This document shows positions 7,155 to 18,495 of a stretch of DNA of 64,000 nt, in pieces. The DNA comes from Halopseudomonas pertucinogena (GTDB lineage Bacteria; Pseudomonadota; Gammaproteobacteria; Pseudomonadales; Pseudomonadaceae). The stretch is from assembly GCF_014646575.1 (NCBI RefSeq), contig NZ_BMNN01000001.1:744001-808000 (forward strand). The letters are read 5' to 3'. The translations under genes were made by a program, and so were the position numbers. Position 1 is the first letter of the stretch, and every line of letters starts with the position of its first letter. Under the pieces are notes generated by a model. It had not been told where the DNA came from. It searched no databases and saw only the letters and a list, made by a program, of their open reading frames with translations.

Positions 7155-9779
7155 ATGGGTGAGCTGGCCAGAGAAATCCTTCCAGTCAATATCGAAGATG
7201 AGATGAAGCAGTCGTACCTCGATTACGCGATGAGCGTGATCGTCGGGCGGGCGCTTCCAGATGTGCGTGACGGTCTCAAGCCAGTGCACCGGCGTGTGCT
7301 GTTCGCCATGAGCGAACTGAGAAACGACTGGAATAAACCCTATCTGAAGTCGGCCCGTGTGGTCGGCGACGTGATCGGTAAATATCACCCTCACGGTGAC
7401 TCGGCCGTATACGACACCATCGTGCGCATGGCGCAGCCGTTCTCCCTGCGCTACCTGCTGGTCGACGGTCAGGGCAACTTCGGCTCGGTGGACGGCGACA
7501 GTGCAGCGGCCATGCGGTATACCGAAATCCGCATGACCAGGTTGACCCACGAACTGCTGGCGGACCTGGACAAGGAAACCGTCGACTGGGTCGACAACTA
7601 CGACGGCTCGCTGCAGATCCCGGAAGTGCTGCCCACCCGTGTGCCGAACCTGCTGGTCAACGGCTCCAGTGGTATCGCCGTGGGCATGGCGACCAATATT
7701 CCGCCGCACAACCTGACCGAGGTGATCAATGGCTGTCTGGCGGTCATCGCCAATCCGGATATCTCCATCGACGAGCTGATGGAACACATACCGGGCCCGG
7801 ACTTCCCCACCGCCGGCATCATCAATGGCCGTGCGGGAATCGTCGAGGCCTACAAGACCGGCCGGGGTCGTATCTATGTCCGGGCCCGCTGCGAAATCGA
7901 GGATATCGACAAGGTCGGCGGCCGCCAGCAGATCATCATCAACGAGCTGCCCTACCAGGTTAACAAGGCCAAGCTGATCGAGCGTATTGCCGAGCTGGTC
8001 AAGGAAAAGAAGCTCGAGGGCATCAGCGAGTTGCGCGACGAGTCCGACAAGGACGGCATGCGTGTGGTCATCGAGTTGCGTCGTGGCGAGGTGGCCGAGG
8101 TCATCCTCAACAACCTGTACGCCCAGACCCAGATGCAGAACGTGTTCGGCATCAACGTGGTGGGCCTGCTCGACGGGCAGCCGCGCATTCTCAATCTGAA
8201 GGAGTTGCTTGACGCCTTCATCCGTCACCGCCGCGAGGTAGTGACCCGCCGGACCGTCTACGAACTGCGCAAAGCCCGCGAGCGTGGTCACATCCTCGAA
8301 GGGCAGGCGGTGGCACTGTCCAACATCGACCCGGTGATCGAGCTGATCAAGGCCTCGCCGTCCCCCGCCGAGGCCCGCGAGCGGCTGCTGGCGGCGGCCT
8401 GGGAGCCGGGCTCGGTCATGGAAATGGTCGAGCGCGCCGGTGCGGAGTCCTGCCGCCCGGACGAGCTGCCGGAGCAGTATGGTCTGCGTGACGGCAAGTA
8501 CTATCTGTCACCGGAACAGGCCCAGGCCATTCTGGACCTGCGCCTGCACCGCCTGACCGGTCTGGAGCACGAGAAGCTGCTGACCGAATATCAGGAAATC
8601 CTCGAACAGATCGGCGAGTTGCTGCGCATCCTCAACAGCGAGGAGCGCCTGATGGAAGTGATCGTTGAGGAGCTGGAGGCGATCAAGGCCAACTACGGCG
8701 ACGAGCGCCGCACCGAAATCCTTGCGTCGCGCCTGGATCTGAGCATCGGCGACCTGATCACCGAGGAAGACCGCGTGGTTACCATCTCCCACGGTGGTTA
8801 TGCCAAGAGTCAGCCGCTGTCCGACTACAACGCCCAGCGCCGCGGCGGCCGCGGCAAGGCGGCGACCGGCGTGAAGGACGAGGACTACGTGTCCCACCTG
8901 CTGGTCGCCAACAGTCACACCACGCTGATGTTGTTCTCCAGCAAGGGCAAGGTGTACTGGCTCAAGACCTACGAGATTCCCGAGGCCTCGCGCACGGCCC
9001 GTGGCCGGCCGCTGGTCAACCTGCTGCCGCTGGATGAGGGTGAATACATCACCACCATGCTGCCGGTGCAGGAATACACCGAAGGCTGGTTCATCTTCAT
9101 GGCCACTGCCAACGGCACCGTGAAGAAGACACCGCTGCCGCAGTTCAGCCGCCAGCGCAGCGTCGGCCTGATCGCGCTGGATCTGGACGAGGGTGATACC
9201 CTGATCAGCGCCGCGCTGACCGATGGCAACAAGCAGGTGATGCTGTTCTCCGATGGCGGCAAGGTAACCCGTTTCAATGAAAGCGACGTGCGCGCCATGG
9301 GTCGAACCGCCCGCGGCGTACGCGGCATGCGTCTGCCCGATGGCCAGCGGCTGGTGTCCATGCTGATTGCCGAGGAAGGTACCGAGATCCTGACGGCTTC
9401 GGAGAACGGCTACGGCAAGCGCACGCCGGTGGAGGACTTCCCGCAGTACCGGCGCGGCGGCCAGGGCGTGATCGCCATGGTGACCAACGAGCGTAACGGG
9501 CCGCTGGTCGGCGCTGTTCAGGTGGTCGATGGCGAGGAGATCATGCTGATCTCGGACCAGGGCACACTGGTGCGCACCCGGGTCTCGGAGGTATCCAGCC
9601 TGTCGCGCAACACCCAGGGCGTGACCCTGATCAAGCTGGCCAACGACGAGAAACTGGTCGGTCTGGAGCGAGTCCAGGAGCCCTCTGATGAGGAAGGTAA
9701 TGAAGAGGAAATCGGCGTAAACGATGCCACCGATGCCTCTGTTGATGACAGCATCGAAAACCCGGACGTGGATGAGTGA
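7155..9779 (+). CDS. gyrA: DNA gyrase subunit A
   Basis: Breakage-reunion subunit of the type II topoisomerase that introduces negative supercoils, working as A2B2 with GyrB. The 874-residue product has the winged-helix/tower domain, the catalytic Tyr in [11 protein letters not shown] and a C-terminal beta-pinwheel with the GyrA-box QRRGGRGK (around residue 560). The quinolone-resistance region reads [11 protein letters not shown] with Ser83 and Asp87, the susceptible-type pair of E. coli; P. aeruginosa has Thr83. The tail is acidic. AAGGAA precedes the ATG. It is followed at once by serC, whose start lies just after the gyrA stop. Confidence 0.97.
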   Translation: MGELAREILPVNIEDEMKQSYLDYAMSVIVGRALPDVRDGLKPVHRRVLFAMSELRNDWNKPYLKSARVVGDVIGKYHPHGDSAVYDTIVRMAQPFSLRYLLVDGQGNFGSVDGDSAAAMRYTEIRMTRLTHELLADLDKETVDWVDNYDGSLQIPEVLPTRVPNLLVNGSSGIAVGMATNIPPHNLTEVINGCLAVIANPDISIDELMEHIPGPDFPTAGIINGRAGIVEAYKTGRGRIYVRARCEIEDIDKVGGRQQIIINELPYQVNKAKLIERIAELVKEKKLEGISELRDESDKDGMRVVIELRRGEVAEVILNNLYAQTQMQNVFGINVVGLLDGQPRILNLKELLDAFIRHRREVVTRRTVYELRKARERGHILEGQAVALSNIDPVIELIKASPSPAEARERLLAAAWEPGSVMEMVERAGAESCRPDELPEQYGLRDGKYYLSPEQAQAILDLRLHRLTGLEHEKLLTEYQEILEQIGELLRILNSEERLMEVIVEELEAIKANYGDERRTEILASRLDLSIGDLITEEDRVVTISHGGYAKSQPLSDYNAQRRGGRGKAATGVKDEDYVSHLLVANSHTTLMLFSSKGKVYWLKTYEIPEASRTARGRPLVNLLPLDEGEYITTMLPVQEYTEGWFIFMATANGTVKKTPLPQFSRQRSVGLIALDLDEGDTLISAALTDGNKQVMLFSDGGKVTRFNESDVRAMGRTARGVRGMRLPDGQRLVSMLIAEEGTEILTASENGYGKRTPVEDFPQYRRGGQGVIAMVTNERNGPLVGAVQVVDGEEIMLISDQGTLVRTRVSEVSSLSRNTQGVTLIKLANDEKLVGLERVQEPSDEEGNEEEIGVNDATDASVDDSIENPDVDE

Positions 9780-9786
9780 GGTCAAG

Positions 9787-10872
9787 GTGAGCAAACGCAT
9801 GTTCAATTTCTGTGCTGGCCCGGCTGCACTGCCCGAAGCGGTTCTGCAGAAGGCCCAGGCCGAATTGCTGGACTGGCAGGGCAGGGGTCTGTCGGTCATG
9901 GAAATGAGCCACCGCAGCGCGGAATTCACCAGCGTTGCCGAGCGTGCCGAGCAGGACCTGCGGGACCTGCTGAGCATTCCGTCGGACTACCGGGTGCTGT
10001 TCCTCCAGGGCGGGGCCAGCCAGCAGTTTGCGCAGATTCCGCTGAACCTGCTGGGCGAGGACGGCAGCGCCGACTATATCGACACCGGCATCTGGTCGCG
10101 CAAGGCCATCGAAGAGGCGTCCCGCTACGGCCACATCAATGTCGCGGCTTCGGCGAAGGAATACGATTATTTCGCCATTCCCGGCCAGAACCAGTGGCAG
10201 CTGTCCGACGAGGCGGCCTACGTGCACTACACGCCCAACGAGACCATCGGCGGGCTGGAATTCAACTGGATTCCCGAGGTCGGGGACAAGCCGCTGGTGG
10301 CGGACATGTCTTCCACCATCCTCTCCAGACCGATCGATGTATCGCGCTTCGGACTGATCTACGCCGGCGCGCAGAAGAACATCGGTCCCAGCGGGCTGGT
10401 GGTGGTGATCGTCCGCGAAGACCTGTTGGGCAAGGCGCACAGCAAGTGTCCGACCATGCTCGACTACCGCGTGGCAGCGGACAACGGCTCCATGTACAAC
10501 ACGCCCCCGACCTTTGCCTGGTACCTGTCCGGGCTGATCTTCCAGTGGCTGAAGGAGCAGGGCGGGCTCGAGGCGATGGAGCGCGCCAATGATGCCAAGC
10601 AGCGCAAGCTGTACGCCGCCATCGACGCCAGCGAGCTGTACACCAACCCGATCAATGTGGCTGACCGGTCCTGGATGAACGTGCCCTTCCGGCTGGCGGA
10701 CGACCGGCTGGACAAGCCGTTCCTGGCCGGTGCCGAGGAGCGCGGTCTGCTCAACCTCAAGGGCCATCGCTCGGTGGGCGGCATGCGCGCCTCCATCTAC
10801 AACGCCGTGCCGGAAGCCGCAGTGGATGCACTGGTAGCCTACATGGCTGAATTCGAAAAGCAGCACGGTTGA
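9787..10872 (+). CDS. serC: Phosphoserine aminotransferase
   Basis: PLP enzyme that converts 3-phosphohydroxypyruvate to phosphoserine (serine) and also serves pyridoxine synthesis. The N-terminal [15 protein letters not shown] is diagnostic, and the PLP lysine is Lys197 in [13 protein letters not shown] use the GTG at 9787: it has GAGG with 5-base spacing and gives 361 residues, the usual length. An in-frame ATG at 9772 inside the gyrA end is an alternative. First gene of a serC-pheA-hisC-tyrA/aroA-cmk operon in which neighbours overlap or nearly touch. Confidence 0.93.
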   Translation: MSKRMFNFCAGPAALPEAVLQKAQAELLDWQGRGLSVMEMSHRSAEFTSVAERAEQDLRDLLSIPSDYRVLFLQGGASQQFAQIPLNLLGEDGSADYIDTGIWSRKAIEEASRYGHINVAASAKEYDYFAIPGQNQWQLSDEAAYVHYTPNETIGGLEFNWIPEVGDKPLVADMSSTILSRPIDVSRFGLIYAGAQKNIGPSGLVVVIVREDLLGKAHSKCPTMLDYRVAADNGSMYNTPPTFAWYLSGLIFQWLKEQGGLEAMERANDAKQRKLYAAIDASELYTNPINVADRSWMNVPFRLADDRLDKPFLAGAEERGLLNLKGHRSVGGMRASIYNAVPEAAVDALVAYMAEFEKQHG

Positions 10873-10877
10873 ACGAC

Positions 10878-11975
10878 ATGTCTGAAGAAGCTCAACTCAA
10901 GGCCCTGCGCAACCGCATCGATACCATCGACGAGAAGCTGCTGGAGCTGATCAGCGAGCGTGCCCGCTGCGCCCAGACGGTGGCCGAGGTCAAGCAGAAG
11001 TCCCTGGCCGAAGGGGAGACACCGGTGTTCTACCGGCCCGAGCGGGAGGCCTGGGTACTCAAGCACATCATGGAGCTGAACAGGGGGCCGCTGGATAACG
11101 AGGAGGTGGCCCGCCTGTTCCGTGAGATCATGTCGGCCTGTCTGGCGCTGGAGGAGCCGCTGAAGGTGGCCTACCTGGGGCCCGAGGGCACCTTCACCCA
11201 GGCGGCCGCGCTCAAGCATTTCGGCCACTCGGTCACCAGCGTGCCAATGGCGGCGATCGACGAGATCTTCCGCGAAGTGGCCGCCGGTGCGGTGCACTTC
11301 GGCGTGGTACCGGTGGAAAACTCCACCGAAGGGGCCATCAACCATACCCTGGACAGTTTCCTGGAGCATGATCTGGTGATCTGCGGTGAAGTGGAGCTGC
11401 GCATTCACCATCACCTGCTGGTTGGCGAGAATACCCGCACCGACAAGATCTCCCGGGTGTACTCCCATGCCCAGTCCCTGGCGCAATGTCGCAAGTGGCT
11501 GGATGCACACTACCCGAATATCGAGCGTGTGCCGGTGGCGAGCAATGCCGATGCGGCCCGGCGGGTCAAGAGCGAGTGGAACTCCGCGGCGATCGCCGGC
11601 GACATGGCCATCGATCTCTACGGTCTGACCCGGCTTGCAGAGAAGATCGAGGACCGTCCGGACAACTCCACGCGCTTTTTGATCATCGGCAACCAGGAGG
11701 TGCCGCCGACCGCGGACGACAAGACCTCGGTGATCGTGTCCATGAGCAACCGCCCCGGTGCGCTGCACCATCTGCTGGAGCCGTTCCATGCCAATGGTGT
11801 GGACCTGACGCGCATCGAGACCCGCCCGTCGCGTAGCGGCAAGTGGACCTATGTGTTCTTCATCGACTTCCTCGGTCACCAGCACGATCCCCTGGTGAAG
11901 GACGCACTGGAGAAGATCCGCGCCGAGTCGGTCGGACTGAAGATTCTGGGCTCCTACCCCAAGGCGGTCCTTTAA
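10878..11975 (+). CDS. pheA: Bifunctional chorismate mutase/prephenate dehydratase (P-protein)
   Basis: Makes phenylpyruvate from chorismate via prephenate. Three domains in order: AroQ-type chorismate mutase (residues 1-90, LKALRNRIDTIDEKLLELISERARCA), prephenate dehydratase (about 95-275, with the NSTEGAINHT and STRFLII motifs) and a C-terminal ACT domain for phenylalanine feedback (about 285-365, SNRPGALHHLLEPF, TRIETRPSR). The ATG at 10878 gives 365 residues, as in P. aeruginosa; a TTG at 10869 overlapping the serC stop is less likely. Confidence 0.94.
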   Translation: MSEEAQLKALRNRIDTIDEKLLELISERARCAQTVAEVKQKSLAEGETPVFYRPEREAWVLKHIMELNRGPLDNEEVARLFREIMSACLALEEPLKVAYLGPEGTFTQAAALKHFGHSVTSVPMAAIDEIFREVAAGAVHFGVVPVENSTEGAINHTLDSFLEHDLVICGEVELRIHHHLLVGENTRTDKISRVYSHAQSLAQCRKWLDAHYPNIERVPVASNADAARRVKSEWNSAAIAGDMAIDLYGLTRLAEKIEDRPDNSTRFLIIGNQEVPPTADDKTSVIVSMSNRPGALHHLLEPFHANGVDLTRIETRPSRSGKWTYVFFIDFLGHQHDPLVKDALEKIRAESVGLKILGSYPKAVL

Positions 11976-12063
11976 CTGTAGCGGAAGCACGCAAGCGACA
12001 GATTGCAGGCGGTTCGGCAGATGGCCATGCTTGCGGGCCTGCTTGAAGCTTCGAGGCTTTGAC

Positions 12064-13173
12064 ATGAGTTGTGATTTTCTGAGTCTGGCACTGCCAGGCG
12101 TACAAAAACTGTCTCCCTACGTGCCTGGCAAGCCGGTGGAGGAGCTGGCCCGCGAGTTCGGCCTGAAGCCGGAGGATATCGTCAAGCTGGCCAGCAACGA
12201 GAACCCGCTGGGGCCGGCGCCGTCGGTGCTGAAGGCGGTGCAGCAGGCGCTGCCGGAACTGACCCGCTATCCCGACGGTAACGGCTTCACGCTGAAGCAG
12301 GCATTGTCCGAGCGCTTCGGCTTCGAGCTGTCGATGATCACTCTGGGCAACGGCTCCAACGATATTCTCGAACTGCTGGGCCGTGCCTTTGCCAGCCCCG
12401 GTACCGAAGTGGTGTTCAGTGAACACGCCTTCGCCGTCTATCCCATCGTCACCCAGGCGGTAGGCGCCACGCCGGTGCAGGTGCCGGCCCGTAACTGGGG
12501 GCATGATCTGGAGGCGATGGCGGCAGCCATCACCCCGGCCACACGGCTGGTATTCATCGCCAACCCGAACAACCCCACCGGCACCTGGTTCGAGCAGGCC
12601 GAGTTCGAAGCTTTCATGGCCCGGGTCCCCGCCAACGTGCTGGTGGTGCTTGACGAGGCCTATACCGAATACGTGGTGGCCGATGACGCGCTCAACGGAT
12701 TCGACCATATCGCGCGGTGCCCCAATCTGATCGTCTGCCGCACCCTGTCAAAGGCCTACGGTCTGGCGGCGCTGCGTGTCGGCTACTGCATCAGCCACCC
12801 GCAGGTGGCAGATGTGCTCAACCGGGTGCGCCAACCGTTCAACGTCAACAGCCTGGCACTGGCAGCCGCCGTCGCGGCACTGGCCGATCAGGCCTATCTG
12901 GATGAAAGCCGCAAGCTCAATCAGCAGGGCATGCGTCAGCTGGAAGCAGGGCTGACCCGGCTGGGTCTGGAGTGGATCCCGTCCCGGGGCAACTTCATCG
13001 CGGTGGATGTCGGGCAGGACGCTGCCCCGGTCTATCAGGGACTGTTGCAGGCCGGCGTCATCGTACGACCGGTGGCCGGTTACGGTATGCCGCATCATCT
13101 GCGGGTGTCGGTCGGACTGGAACACGAGAATCAGCGCTTCCTTGAGGCCCTGGCCGGAGTGCTGGGCCGGTGA
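12064..13173 (+). CDS. hisC2: Histidinol-phosphate/aromatic aminotransferase (HisC2 type)
   Basis: PLP-dependent class I/II aminotransferase of 369 residues. The PLP lysine is Lys230 in RTLSKAYGLAALRVGY, with ASNENPLGPAPSV near the N terminus and the NPNNPTGTW loop. Located between pheA and tyrA it probably transaminates aromatic 2-oxo acids (or prephenate), with histidinol-phosphate as a possible second substrate; the sequence alone does not separate these. The ATG at 12064 follows GAGG and matches the MSCDFL start of Pseudomonas HisC2. Its TGA overlaps the GTG of the next gene by 4 bp. Confidence 0.88.
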   Translation: MSCDFLSLALPGVQKLSPYVPGKPVEELAREFGLKPEDIVKLASNENPLGPAPSVLKAVQQALPELTRYPDGNGFTLKQALSERFGFELSMITLGNGSNDILELLGRAFASPGTEVVFSEHAFAVYPIVTQAVGATPVQVPARNWGHDLEAMAAAITPATRLVFIANPNNPTGTWFEQAEFEAFMARVPANVLVVLDEAYTEYVVADDALNGFDHIARCPNLIVCRTLSKAYGLAALRVGYCISHPQVADVLNRVRQPFNVNSLALAAAVAALADQAYLDESRKLNQQGMRQLEAGLTRLGLEWIPSRGNFIAVDVGQDAAPVYQGLLQAGVIVRPVAGYGMPHHLRVSVGLEHENQRFLEALAGVLGR

Positions 13174-15419
13174 GTCAGCTGGTCACCGGTTCGTCATCTG
13201 CGGCGCCGATAATCGGGCGCGTGGCCGTGGTGGGGCTGGGGTTGATCGGCGGCTCCTTTGCCAAGGGGCTGCGGGAGTCCGGGCTTTGCCGGGAAGTGGT
13301 GGGCAGCGACCCCGATCCCCATACCCAGCAACTGGCTGTGTCCCTGGGCGTGGTCGACAGCATGGTGCCGGATCTGCCCAGCGCGGTGCAGGGTGCAGAG
13401 CTTATCCTGCTGGCCGTACCGGTGCTGGCCATGCGGTCCGTGCTGCGTGAACTGGCGAGGCTGGAGCTGGGTGGGGCGGTGATCACCGACACCGGCAGCA
13501 CCAAGACCGCTGTAGTAGAGGCGGTGCGGGAGGCCTACGGCCAGGTTCCCCCGCAGTTCGTGCCGGGGCACCCGATCGCTGGCTCCGAGCGCAGCGGTGT
13601 CGAGGCTGCCGATGCCGGACTGTTCCGCCGTCACAAGGTGATTCTCACGCCGCTGGACAATACCGATCCGGCGGCGGTGGAGAGAGTGCGGCAGGCCTGG
13701 CAGGCATTGGGCGCGGATGTCGAGGATATGCCGCTGGAGGACCACGACGAGGTACTCGCGGCGACCAGCCATCTGCCACACCTGCTGGCCTTCTCGCTGG
13801 TCGATACACTGGCGTCGCGCAGCGAGAATCTGGAGATATTCCGTTATGCTGCCGGTGGTTTTCGTGATTTCACCCGGATCGCCGCCAGCGATCCGGTCAT
13901 GTGGCGTGATGTGTTCTTGGCCAACCGCGACGCGGTGCTGCGCAGTCTGGATACCTTCACCCGTGATTTAAGCCGTTTGCGTACGGCGGTCGAGGAGGGT
14001 GACGCCAACACCCTGCTGGGGGTTTTCACCCGGGCCCGCGTCGCACGTGAACATTTCAGCACGATTCTGGCCCGCAGGGCATATATGGAACCCATGCAGA
14101 CACAATCTATCAATTTCATCGCCAGCCCCGGCAGCCGGGTACAGGGTCGCATCCGTGTTCCGGGTGACAAATCCATTTCCCATCGCTCGATCATGCTCGG
14201 CTCCATCGCCGAGGGCGTGACCGAGGTGGAAGGCTTCCTGGAAGGCGAGGACAGTCTGGCCACCCTGCAGGCCTTCCGCGACATGGGGGTGGTGATCGAA
14301 GGGCCCCACCGCGGCCGGGTGACCATCAACGGCGTCGGGCTGCATGGGCTTCAGGCACCGCCCGGCCCCATCTATGTGGGCAACTCCGGAACCTCCATGC
14401 GGCTGCTCGCCGGCCTGCTGGCCGGGCAGAACTTCACCACCGAGCTGACCGGCGACGCCTCCCTGGGCAAGCGCCCGATGGGCCGGGTGGCCGATCCGCT
14501 GCGCGCCATGGGCGCAACTATCGATACCGCCGAGGGCGGTCGCCCGCCGCTGGTGATCAAGGGCGCCGAAAGCCACCTCAAGGGCATGGAGTATGTCATG
14601 CCGATGGCCAGCGCCCAGGTCAAGTCGTGCCTGCTGCTGGCGGGCCTCTATGCCGAGGGCAAGACCTCGGTCACCGAGCCGGCTCCGACTCGCGATCATA
14701 CCGAGCGCATGCTCAAAGGCTTCGGCTATCCGGTGCAGGTGGACGGCGCCACGGCCACCGTCGAGTCGGGCCACAAGCTGACCGGCTGCCGGATCGACGT
14801 GCCGGCGGACATTTCCTCGGCTGCATTTTTCATGGTTGCCGCCAGTATCGCCGAAGGGTCGGACCTTACCCTGGAGCATGTCGGCATCAACCCCACCCGC
14901 ATTGGCGTGATCAACATTCTGCGGGCCATGGGGGCGGATATCACTCTGAGCAACGAACGCGAAGTCGGCGGCGAGCCGGTGGCGGATATCCGCGTGCGTT
15001 ACGCGCCGCTCAAGGGCATCGAGATTCCCGAGGATCAGGTGCCGCTGGCCATCGACGAATTCCCGGCGCTGTTCATTGCTGCAGCCTGTGCCGAAGGGCG
15101 TACCGTGCTGCGCGGCGCCGAGGAGCTGCGGGTCAAGGAATCCGACCGCATCCAGGTCATGGCCGACGGACTGCAGACCCTGGGCATCAGGGCCGAACCC
15201 ACGCCCGATGGTGTCATCATCGACGGTGGCGTGATAGGTGGCGGCACCATCGACAGCCACATGGACCATCGCATCGCCATGTCCTTTGCCATCGCCTCGC
15301 TGCGAGCCACTGCGGACATCCGCATCACCGACTGCATCCATGTTGCCACCTCCTTCCCGGGCTTCATCGATCTGGCCAGCTCGGTGGGCATCCAGATCCG
15401 TCAGGAGGACAACGCGTGA
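13170..15419 (+). CDS. tyrA-aroA: Fused prephenate dehydrogenase and 3-phosphoshikimate 1-carboxyvinyltransferase
   Basis: One 749-residue polypeptide joining two aromatic-pathway enzymes. Residues 1 to about 300 are TyrA (NAD-binding [14 protein letters not shown], then [15 protein letters not shown]). Residues from about 306 are EPSP synthase ([67 protein letters not shown]). The RDHTERM and NPTR signatures resemble class II (CP4-like) EPSP synthases more than the E. coli enzyme. The fusion is normal for Pseudomonas. Translation starts at GTG 13170 inside the hisC2 stop (4-bp overlap). An internal ATG at residue 306 marks the domain boundary. Confidence 0.93.
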   Translation: MSQLVTGSSSAAPIIGRVAVVGLGLIGGSFAKGLRESGLCREVVGSDPDPHTQQLAVSLGVVDSMVPDLPSAVQGAELILLAVPVLAMRSVLRELARLELGGAVITDTGSTKTAVVEAVREAYGQVPPQFVPGHPIAGSERSGVEAADAGLFRRHKVILTPLDNTDPAAVERVRQAWQALGADVEDMPLEDHDEVLAATSHLPHLLAFSLVDTLASRSENLEIFRYAAGGFRDFTRIAASDPVMWRDVFLANRDAVLRSLDTFTRDLSRLRTAVEEGDANTLLGVFTRARVAREHFSTILARRAYMEPMQTQSINFIASPGSRVQGRIRVPGDKSISHRSIMLGSIAEGVTEVEGFLEGEDSLATLQAFRDMGVVIEGPHRGRVTINGVGLHGLQAPPGPIYVGNSGTSMRLLAGLLAGQNFTTELTGDASLGKRPMGRVADPLRAMGATIDTAEGGRPPLVIKGAESHLKGMEYVMPMASAQVKSCLLLAGLYAEGKTSVTEPAPTRDHTERMLKGFGYPVQVDGATATVESGHKLTGCRIDVPADISSAAFFMVAASIAEGSDLTLEHVGINPTRIGVINILRAMGADITLSNEREVGGEPVADIRVRYAPLKGIEIPEDQVPLAIDEFPALFIAAACAEGRTVLRGAEELRVKESDRIQVMADGLQTLGIRAEPTPDGVIIDGGVIGGGTIDSHMDHRIAMSFAIASLRATADIRITDCIHVATSFPGFIDLASSVGIQIRQEDNA

Positions 15420-16108
15420 ACGAGCAGGCAGTTCCGGTCATTACCGTCGACGGCCCCGGCGGCTCGGGCAAGGGCACGCTTTCCGGCATGCTGGCAGCCC
15501 GGCTGGGTTGGCACCTGCTGGATTCCGGCGCGCTGTACCGGCTGCTGGCCTTCGCCGCGCAGAATCACGGTGCCGATCTGACCAACGAGGAGCTTCTCAC
15601 CCGGCTCGCCGCCAACCTGGACGTGCAGTTCATCGCCGATGAGAACGGCGGTGAGCAGCGCATCATCCTTGAGGGCGAGGATGTCAGTCGCAGTATCCGC
15701 ACCGAAACCGTGGGTGCCGGTGCCTCACGCGTGGCGGCACTGCCGGCAGTTCGCGATGCGCTGCTGGCGCGCCAGCAGGCGTTCCGTGTGGCGCCCGGGC
15801 TGGTGGCCGATGGGCGTGACATGGGTACGGTGGTTTTCCCCGATGCCCAGCTGAAGATATTTCTGACCGCAAGCCCCGAGATTCGCGCCGAACGGCGCTA
15901 TCGGCAGTTGCTGGAAAAGGGCGAAACTGCTAGTCTTGCCGGTCTTCTCGATGAGATCAATGCACGGGACGAAAGGGACATGAATCGCAGCATAGCGCCA
16001 TTGCGGCCGGCTGATGATGCAGTTCTGCTCGATTCCTCTCACATGAGCATCGAAAAGGTACTTGAAACAGTGCAGGCGGAAGCGCGCAAACGTAACCTTC
16101 TGGGCTGA
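15416..16108 (+). CDS. cmk: Cytidylate kinase
   Basis: Phosphorylates CMP and dCMP with ATP. The P-loop GPGGSGKGT is at residues 13-21 and the CMP-kinase patterns [13 protein letters not shown] and [19 protein letters not shown] are present. GTG start at 15416 overlaps the aroA stop by 4 bp, with AGGAGG at 15403-15408 and 7-base spacing. Length 230 residues is standard. Last gene of the aromatic operon before rpsA, the common cmk-rpsA order of gammaproteobacteria. Confidence 0.94.
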   Translation: MNEQAVPVITVDGPGGSGKGTLSGMLAARLGWHLLDSGALYRLLAFAAQNHGADLTNEELLTRLAANLDVQFIADENGGEQRIILEGEDVSRSIRTETVGAGASRVAALPAVRDALLARQQAFRVAPGLVADGRDMGTVVFPDAQLKIFLTASPEIRAERRYRQLLEKGETASLAGLLDEINARDERDMNRSIAPLRPADDAVLLDSSHMSIEKVLETVQAEARKRNLLG

Positions 16109-16264
16109 TCAGGCGAACCCGCTGTCGGGTAACCAGCAACACCGGCAGAGGTATCAATTCAATCAACCCACGCAAGCTGGTGGCGTGGCGGGTACGTAGC
16201 TGCAGGGCGCGCGATGTTGGCGGCTCGGCGGTAGCGGCCTTTATACATATCTACAGGAATCCAA

Positions 16265-17947
16265 ATGAGCGAAAGCTTTGCCGAACTTTTTGAAGAAAGC
16301 CTGAAAACCCTTGATATGGAGCCGGGCTCCATCATCACCGGTATTGTTGTGGACATCGACTCCGACTGGGTCACCGTTCACGCCGGCCTGAAATCCGAGG
16401 GTGTCATTCCGCGCGAGCAGTTCCTGGACGACCAGGGTGAGCTGACCATCAGCGTGGGTGATGAGGTACACGTTGCACTGGACGCCGTTGAAGACGGTTT
16501 CGGTGAGACCAAACTGTCCCGTGAGAAGGCCAAGCGCGCCGAATCCTGGAAAGTCCTCGAAGCAGCTTTCGCCGCAGAAGAAATCGTCAAGGGTGTCATC
16601 AACGGCAAGGTCAAGGGTGGCTTTACCGTCGACGTCAACACCATCCGCGCGTTCCTGCCGGGTTCTCTGGTCGATGTCCGTCCGGTCCGTGACACCACGC
16701 ACCTGGAAGGCAAGGAACTGGAATTCAAGGTCATCAAGCTGGACCAGAAGCGCAACAACGTTGTCGTTTCCCGCCGTGCCGTCCTCGAAGCCGAGAACAG
16801 CGCCGAGCGCGAAGCCCTGCTGGAAACCCTGCAGGAAGGCCAGGTTGTCAAGGGTATCGTCAAGAACCTCACCGACTACGGTGCGTTCGTTGACCTGGGC
16901 GGCGTAGACGGCCTGCTGCACATTACCGACATGGCGTGGAAGCGCATCAAGCATCCTTCTGAAATCGTCAACGTCGGCGACGAGATCGACGTCAAGGTGC
17001 TGAAATTCGACCGCGAGCGCAACCGCGTTTCCCTGGGTCTGAAGCAGCTGGGCGAAGATCCGTGGGTTGCCATCACCGGTCGTTACCCGGAAGGCACTCG
17101 CGTCATGGCCAAGGTCACCAACCTCACCGACTACGGCTGCTTCGCCGAGCTGGAAGAGGGCGTTGAAGGCCTGGTTCACGTTTCCGAAATGGACTGGACC
17201 AACAAGAACATCCATCCTTCCAAGGTCGTTCAGGTTGGCGACGAAGTGGAAGTCATGGTTCTGGACATCGACGAAGACCGTCGTCGTATCTCCCTGGGCA
17301 TCAAGCAGTGCAAGATGAACCCCTGGGAAGAGTTCTCCAGCAAGTTCAACAAGGGCGACAAGATCTCCGGTTCCATCAAGTCCATCACCGACTTCGGTAT
17401 CTTCATCGGTCTGGACGGCGGCATCGATGGTCTGGTTCACCTGTCCGACATCTCCTGGAACGAAGTCGGCGAAGAAGCCGTGCGTCGCTTCAAGAAAGGT
17501 GACGAGCTGGAAACTGTCATCCTGTCCGTTGACCCCGAGCGCGAGCGCATCTCCCTGGGTATCAAGCAGCTGGAAGACGATCCGTTCTCCAACTTTGTTG
17601 CCCTGAACGAGAAAGGCACCATCGTTACCGGTACCGTCAAGGAAGTGGACGCCAAGGGCGCAGTCATCACCCTGGCCGAAGAGATCGAAGGCACCCTGAA
17701 GGCCTCCGAAATCAGCCGTGACCGCGTTGAAGACGCGCGTAACGTACTGAACGTCGGCGACGAAGTCGAAGCCAAGATCATCAGCGTTGACCGCAAGACC
17801 CGCGTGATCAGCCTGTCCATCAAGGCCAAGGACGTTGAAGACGAAAAAGAAGCCATGCAGGATCTGCGCAAGCAGGAAATGCTGGCTGCCGGTCCGACCA
17901 CCATTGGTGATCTGATCAAGCAACAGATGGAGAACAAGGGCAACTAA
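16265..17947 (+). CDS. rpsA: 30S ribosomal protein S1
   Basis: Largest ribosomal protein; brings mRNA to the 30S subunit. The 560-residue product contains six S1 (OB-fold) repeats. Repeats 3-6 are the most alike, each with a GxVxxxTDYGxFV/AxLxxGxxGLxH pattern (for example [20 protein letters not shown] near residue 200). Codon use is strongly biased to GTT/CTG/AAG-type codons, as expected for a highly expressed gene. AGGA precedes the ATG. The 156-base leader after cmk is long enough to hold its own promoter (TATACA near 16242) and the site of S1 autoregulation, but I can only infer that. It ends in a strong terminator. Confidence 0.96.
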   Translation: MSESFAELFEESLKTLDMEPGSIITGIVVDIDSDWVTVHAGLKSEGVIPREQFLDDQGELTISVGDEVHVALDAVEDGFGETKLSREKAKRAESWKVLEAAFAAEEIVKGVINGKVKGGFTVDVNTIRAFLPGSLVDVRPVRDTTHLEGKELEFKVIKLDQKRNNVVVSRRAVLEAENSAEREALLETLQEGQVVKGIVKNLTDYGAFVDLGGVDGLLHITDMAWKRIKHPSEIVNVGDEIDVKVLKFDRERNRVSLGLKQLGEDPWVAITGRYPEGTRVMAKVTNLTDYGCFAELEEGVEGLVHVSEMDWTNKNIHPSKVVQVGDEVEVMVLDIDEDRRRISLGIKQCKMNPWEEFSSKFNKGDKISGSIKSITDFGIFIGLDGGIDGLVHLSDISWNEVGEEAVRRFKKGDELETVILSVDPERERISLGIKQLEDDPFSNFVALNEKGTIVTGTVKEVDAKGAVITLAEEIEGTLKASEISRDRVEDARNVLNVGDEVEAKIISVDRKTRVISLSIKAKDVEDEKEAMQDLRKQEMLAAGPTTIGDLIKQQMENKGN

Positions 17948-17962
17948 GCCGTTGTGATTCAG

Positions 17963-17991
17963 AAAAAGGGCGACTTCGGTCGCCCTTTTTT
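17963..17991 (+). terminator. Rho-independent terminator after rpsA
   Basis: A stem GGGCGAC/GTCGCCC (17968-17974 with 17979-17985) is closed by a stable TTCG tetraloop and followed by six T (17986-17991). Five A lie just before the stem, so it could also act on the opposite strand. It starts 16 bases after the rpsA stop. Confidence 0.9.
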
Positions 17992-18036
17992 GTGGGTGTC
18001 GTTTGACCAGGTCAGATAAATATTTCCCCGCTGTGG

Positions 18037-18042
18037 TTGACA
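18037..18042 (+). promoter_or_regulatory. Candidate -35 of the ihfB promoter
   Basis: A perfect TTGACA hexamer about 90 bases before ihfB in the region after the rpsA terminator, which must contain the ihfB promoter. The matching -10 is poor (around 18060-18065), so the exact promoter is uncertain. Confidence 0.3.
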
Positions 18043-18131
18043 GCGCGCTTCGATTCAGGCTGTTCAAACCGGTTCAGGCATGGTAAAACCATTGAAACGG
18101 ATCCTACTCGCTTGAATAAAAAGGGAAAATC

Positions 18132-18425
18132 ATGACCAAGTCTGAGTTGATCGAGCGTATTGCCGAGCAACAGGGCCAGTTGTCAGCCAAGGATGTCGAG
18201 CTGGCCATCAAGACCATGCTGGAGCAGATGTCCAGTGCGCTGGCGGTGGGCGAGCGCATCGAGATTCGCGGTTTCGGCAGTTTTTCGCTGCACTATCGCG
18301 CGCCGCGAATCGGTCGCAACCCCAGAACCGGGGAGTCCGTCGCGCTCGAGGGCAAATATGTCCCCCACTTCAAACCCGGCAAGGAGCTGCGTGACCGGGT
18401 GAACGAGTCGCTGGAAACCACCTGA
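18132..18425 (+). CDS. ihfB: Integration host factor subunit beta
   Basis: 97-residue DNA-bending protein that pairs with IHF-alpha. It has the HU/IHF fold with [11 protein letters not shown] at the start, [23 protein letters not shown] across the DNA-binding arm and the [13 protein letters not shown] terminus. AAGGG precedes the ATG. In this window its product is relevant to the sigma-54 promoter at 26.9 kb, which carries a consensus IHF site. Confidence 0.95.
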   Translation: MTKSELIERIAEQQGQLSAKDVELAIKTMLEQMSSALAVGERIEIRGFGSFSLHYRAPRIGRNPRTGESVALEGKYVPHFKPGKELRDRVNESLETT

Positions 18426-18455
18426 GGCCCGGTATAACAATGGCCCCGGCTGCGC

Positions 18456-18461
18456 TATACT
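18456..18461 (+). promoter_or_regulatory. Candidate -10 before lapA
   Basis: TATACT preceded by TGCGC, 35 bases before the lapA start codon, in the 70-base gap after ihfB. No clear -35. Confidence 0.35.
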
Positions 18462-18495
18462 GCCCCTCTGCATAACGGGATGGGAGTGGTGTGGC

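Noticed and set aside
6897..8291. A 464-codon reverse-strand frame opposite gyrA, and similar long antisense frames opposite tyrA-aroA, rpsA, rlhA and rbbA.
   Set aside because: Each lies wholly antisense to a strongly conserved gene. GC-rich third positions keep the opposite strand open; compositions are His/Gln/Gly-rich and not protein-like.
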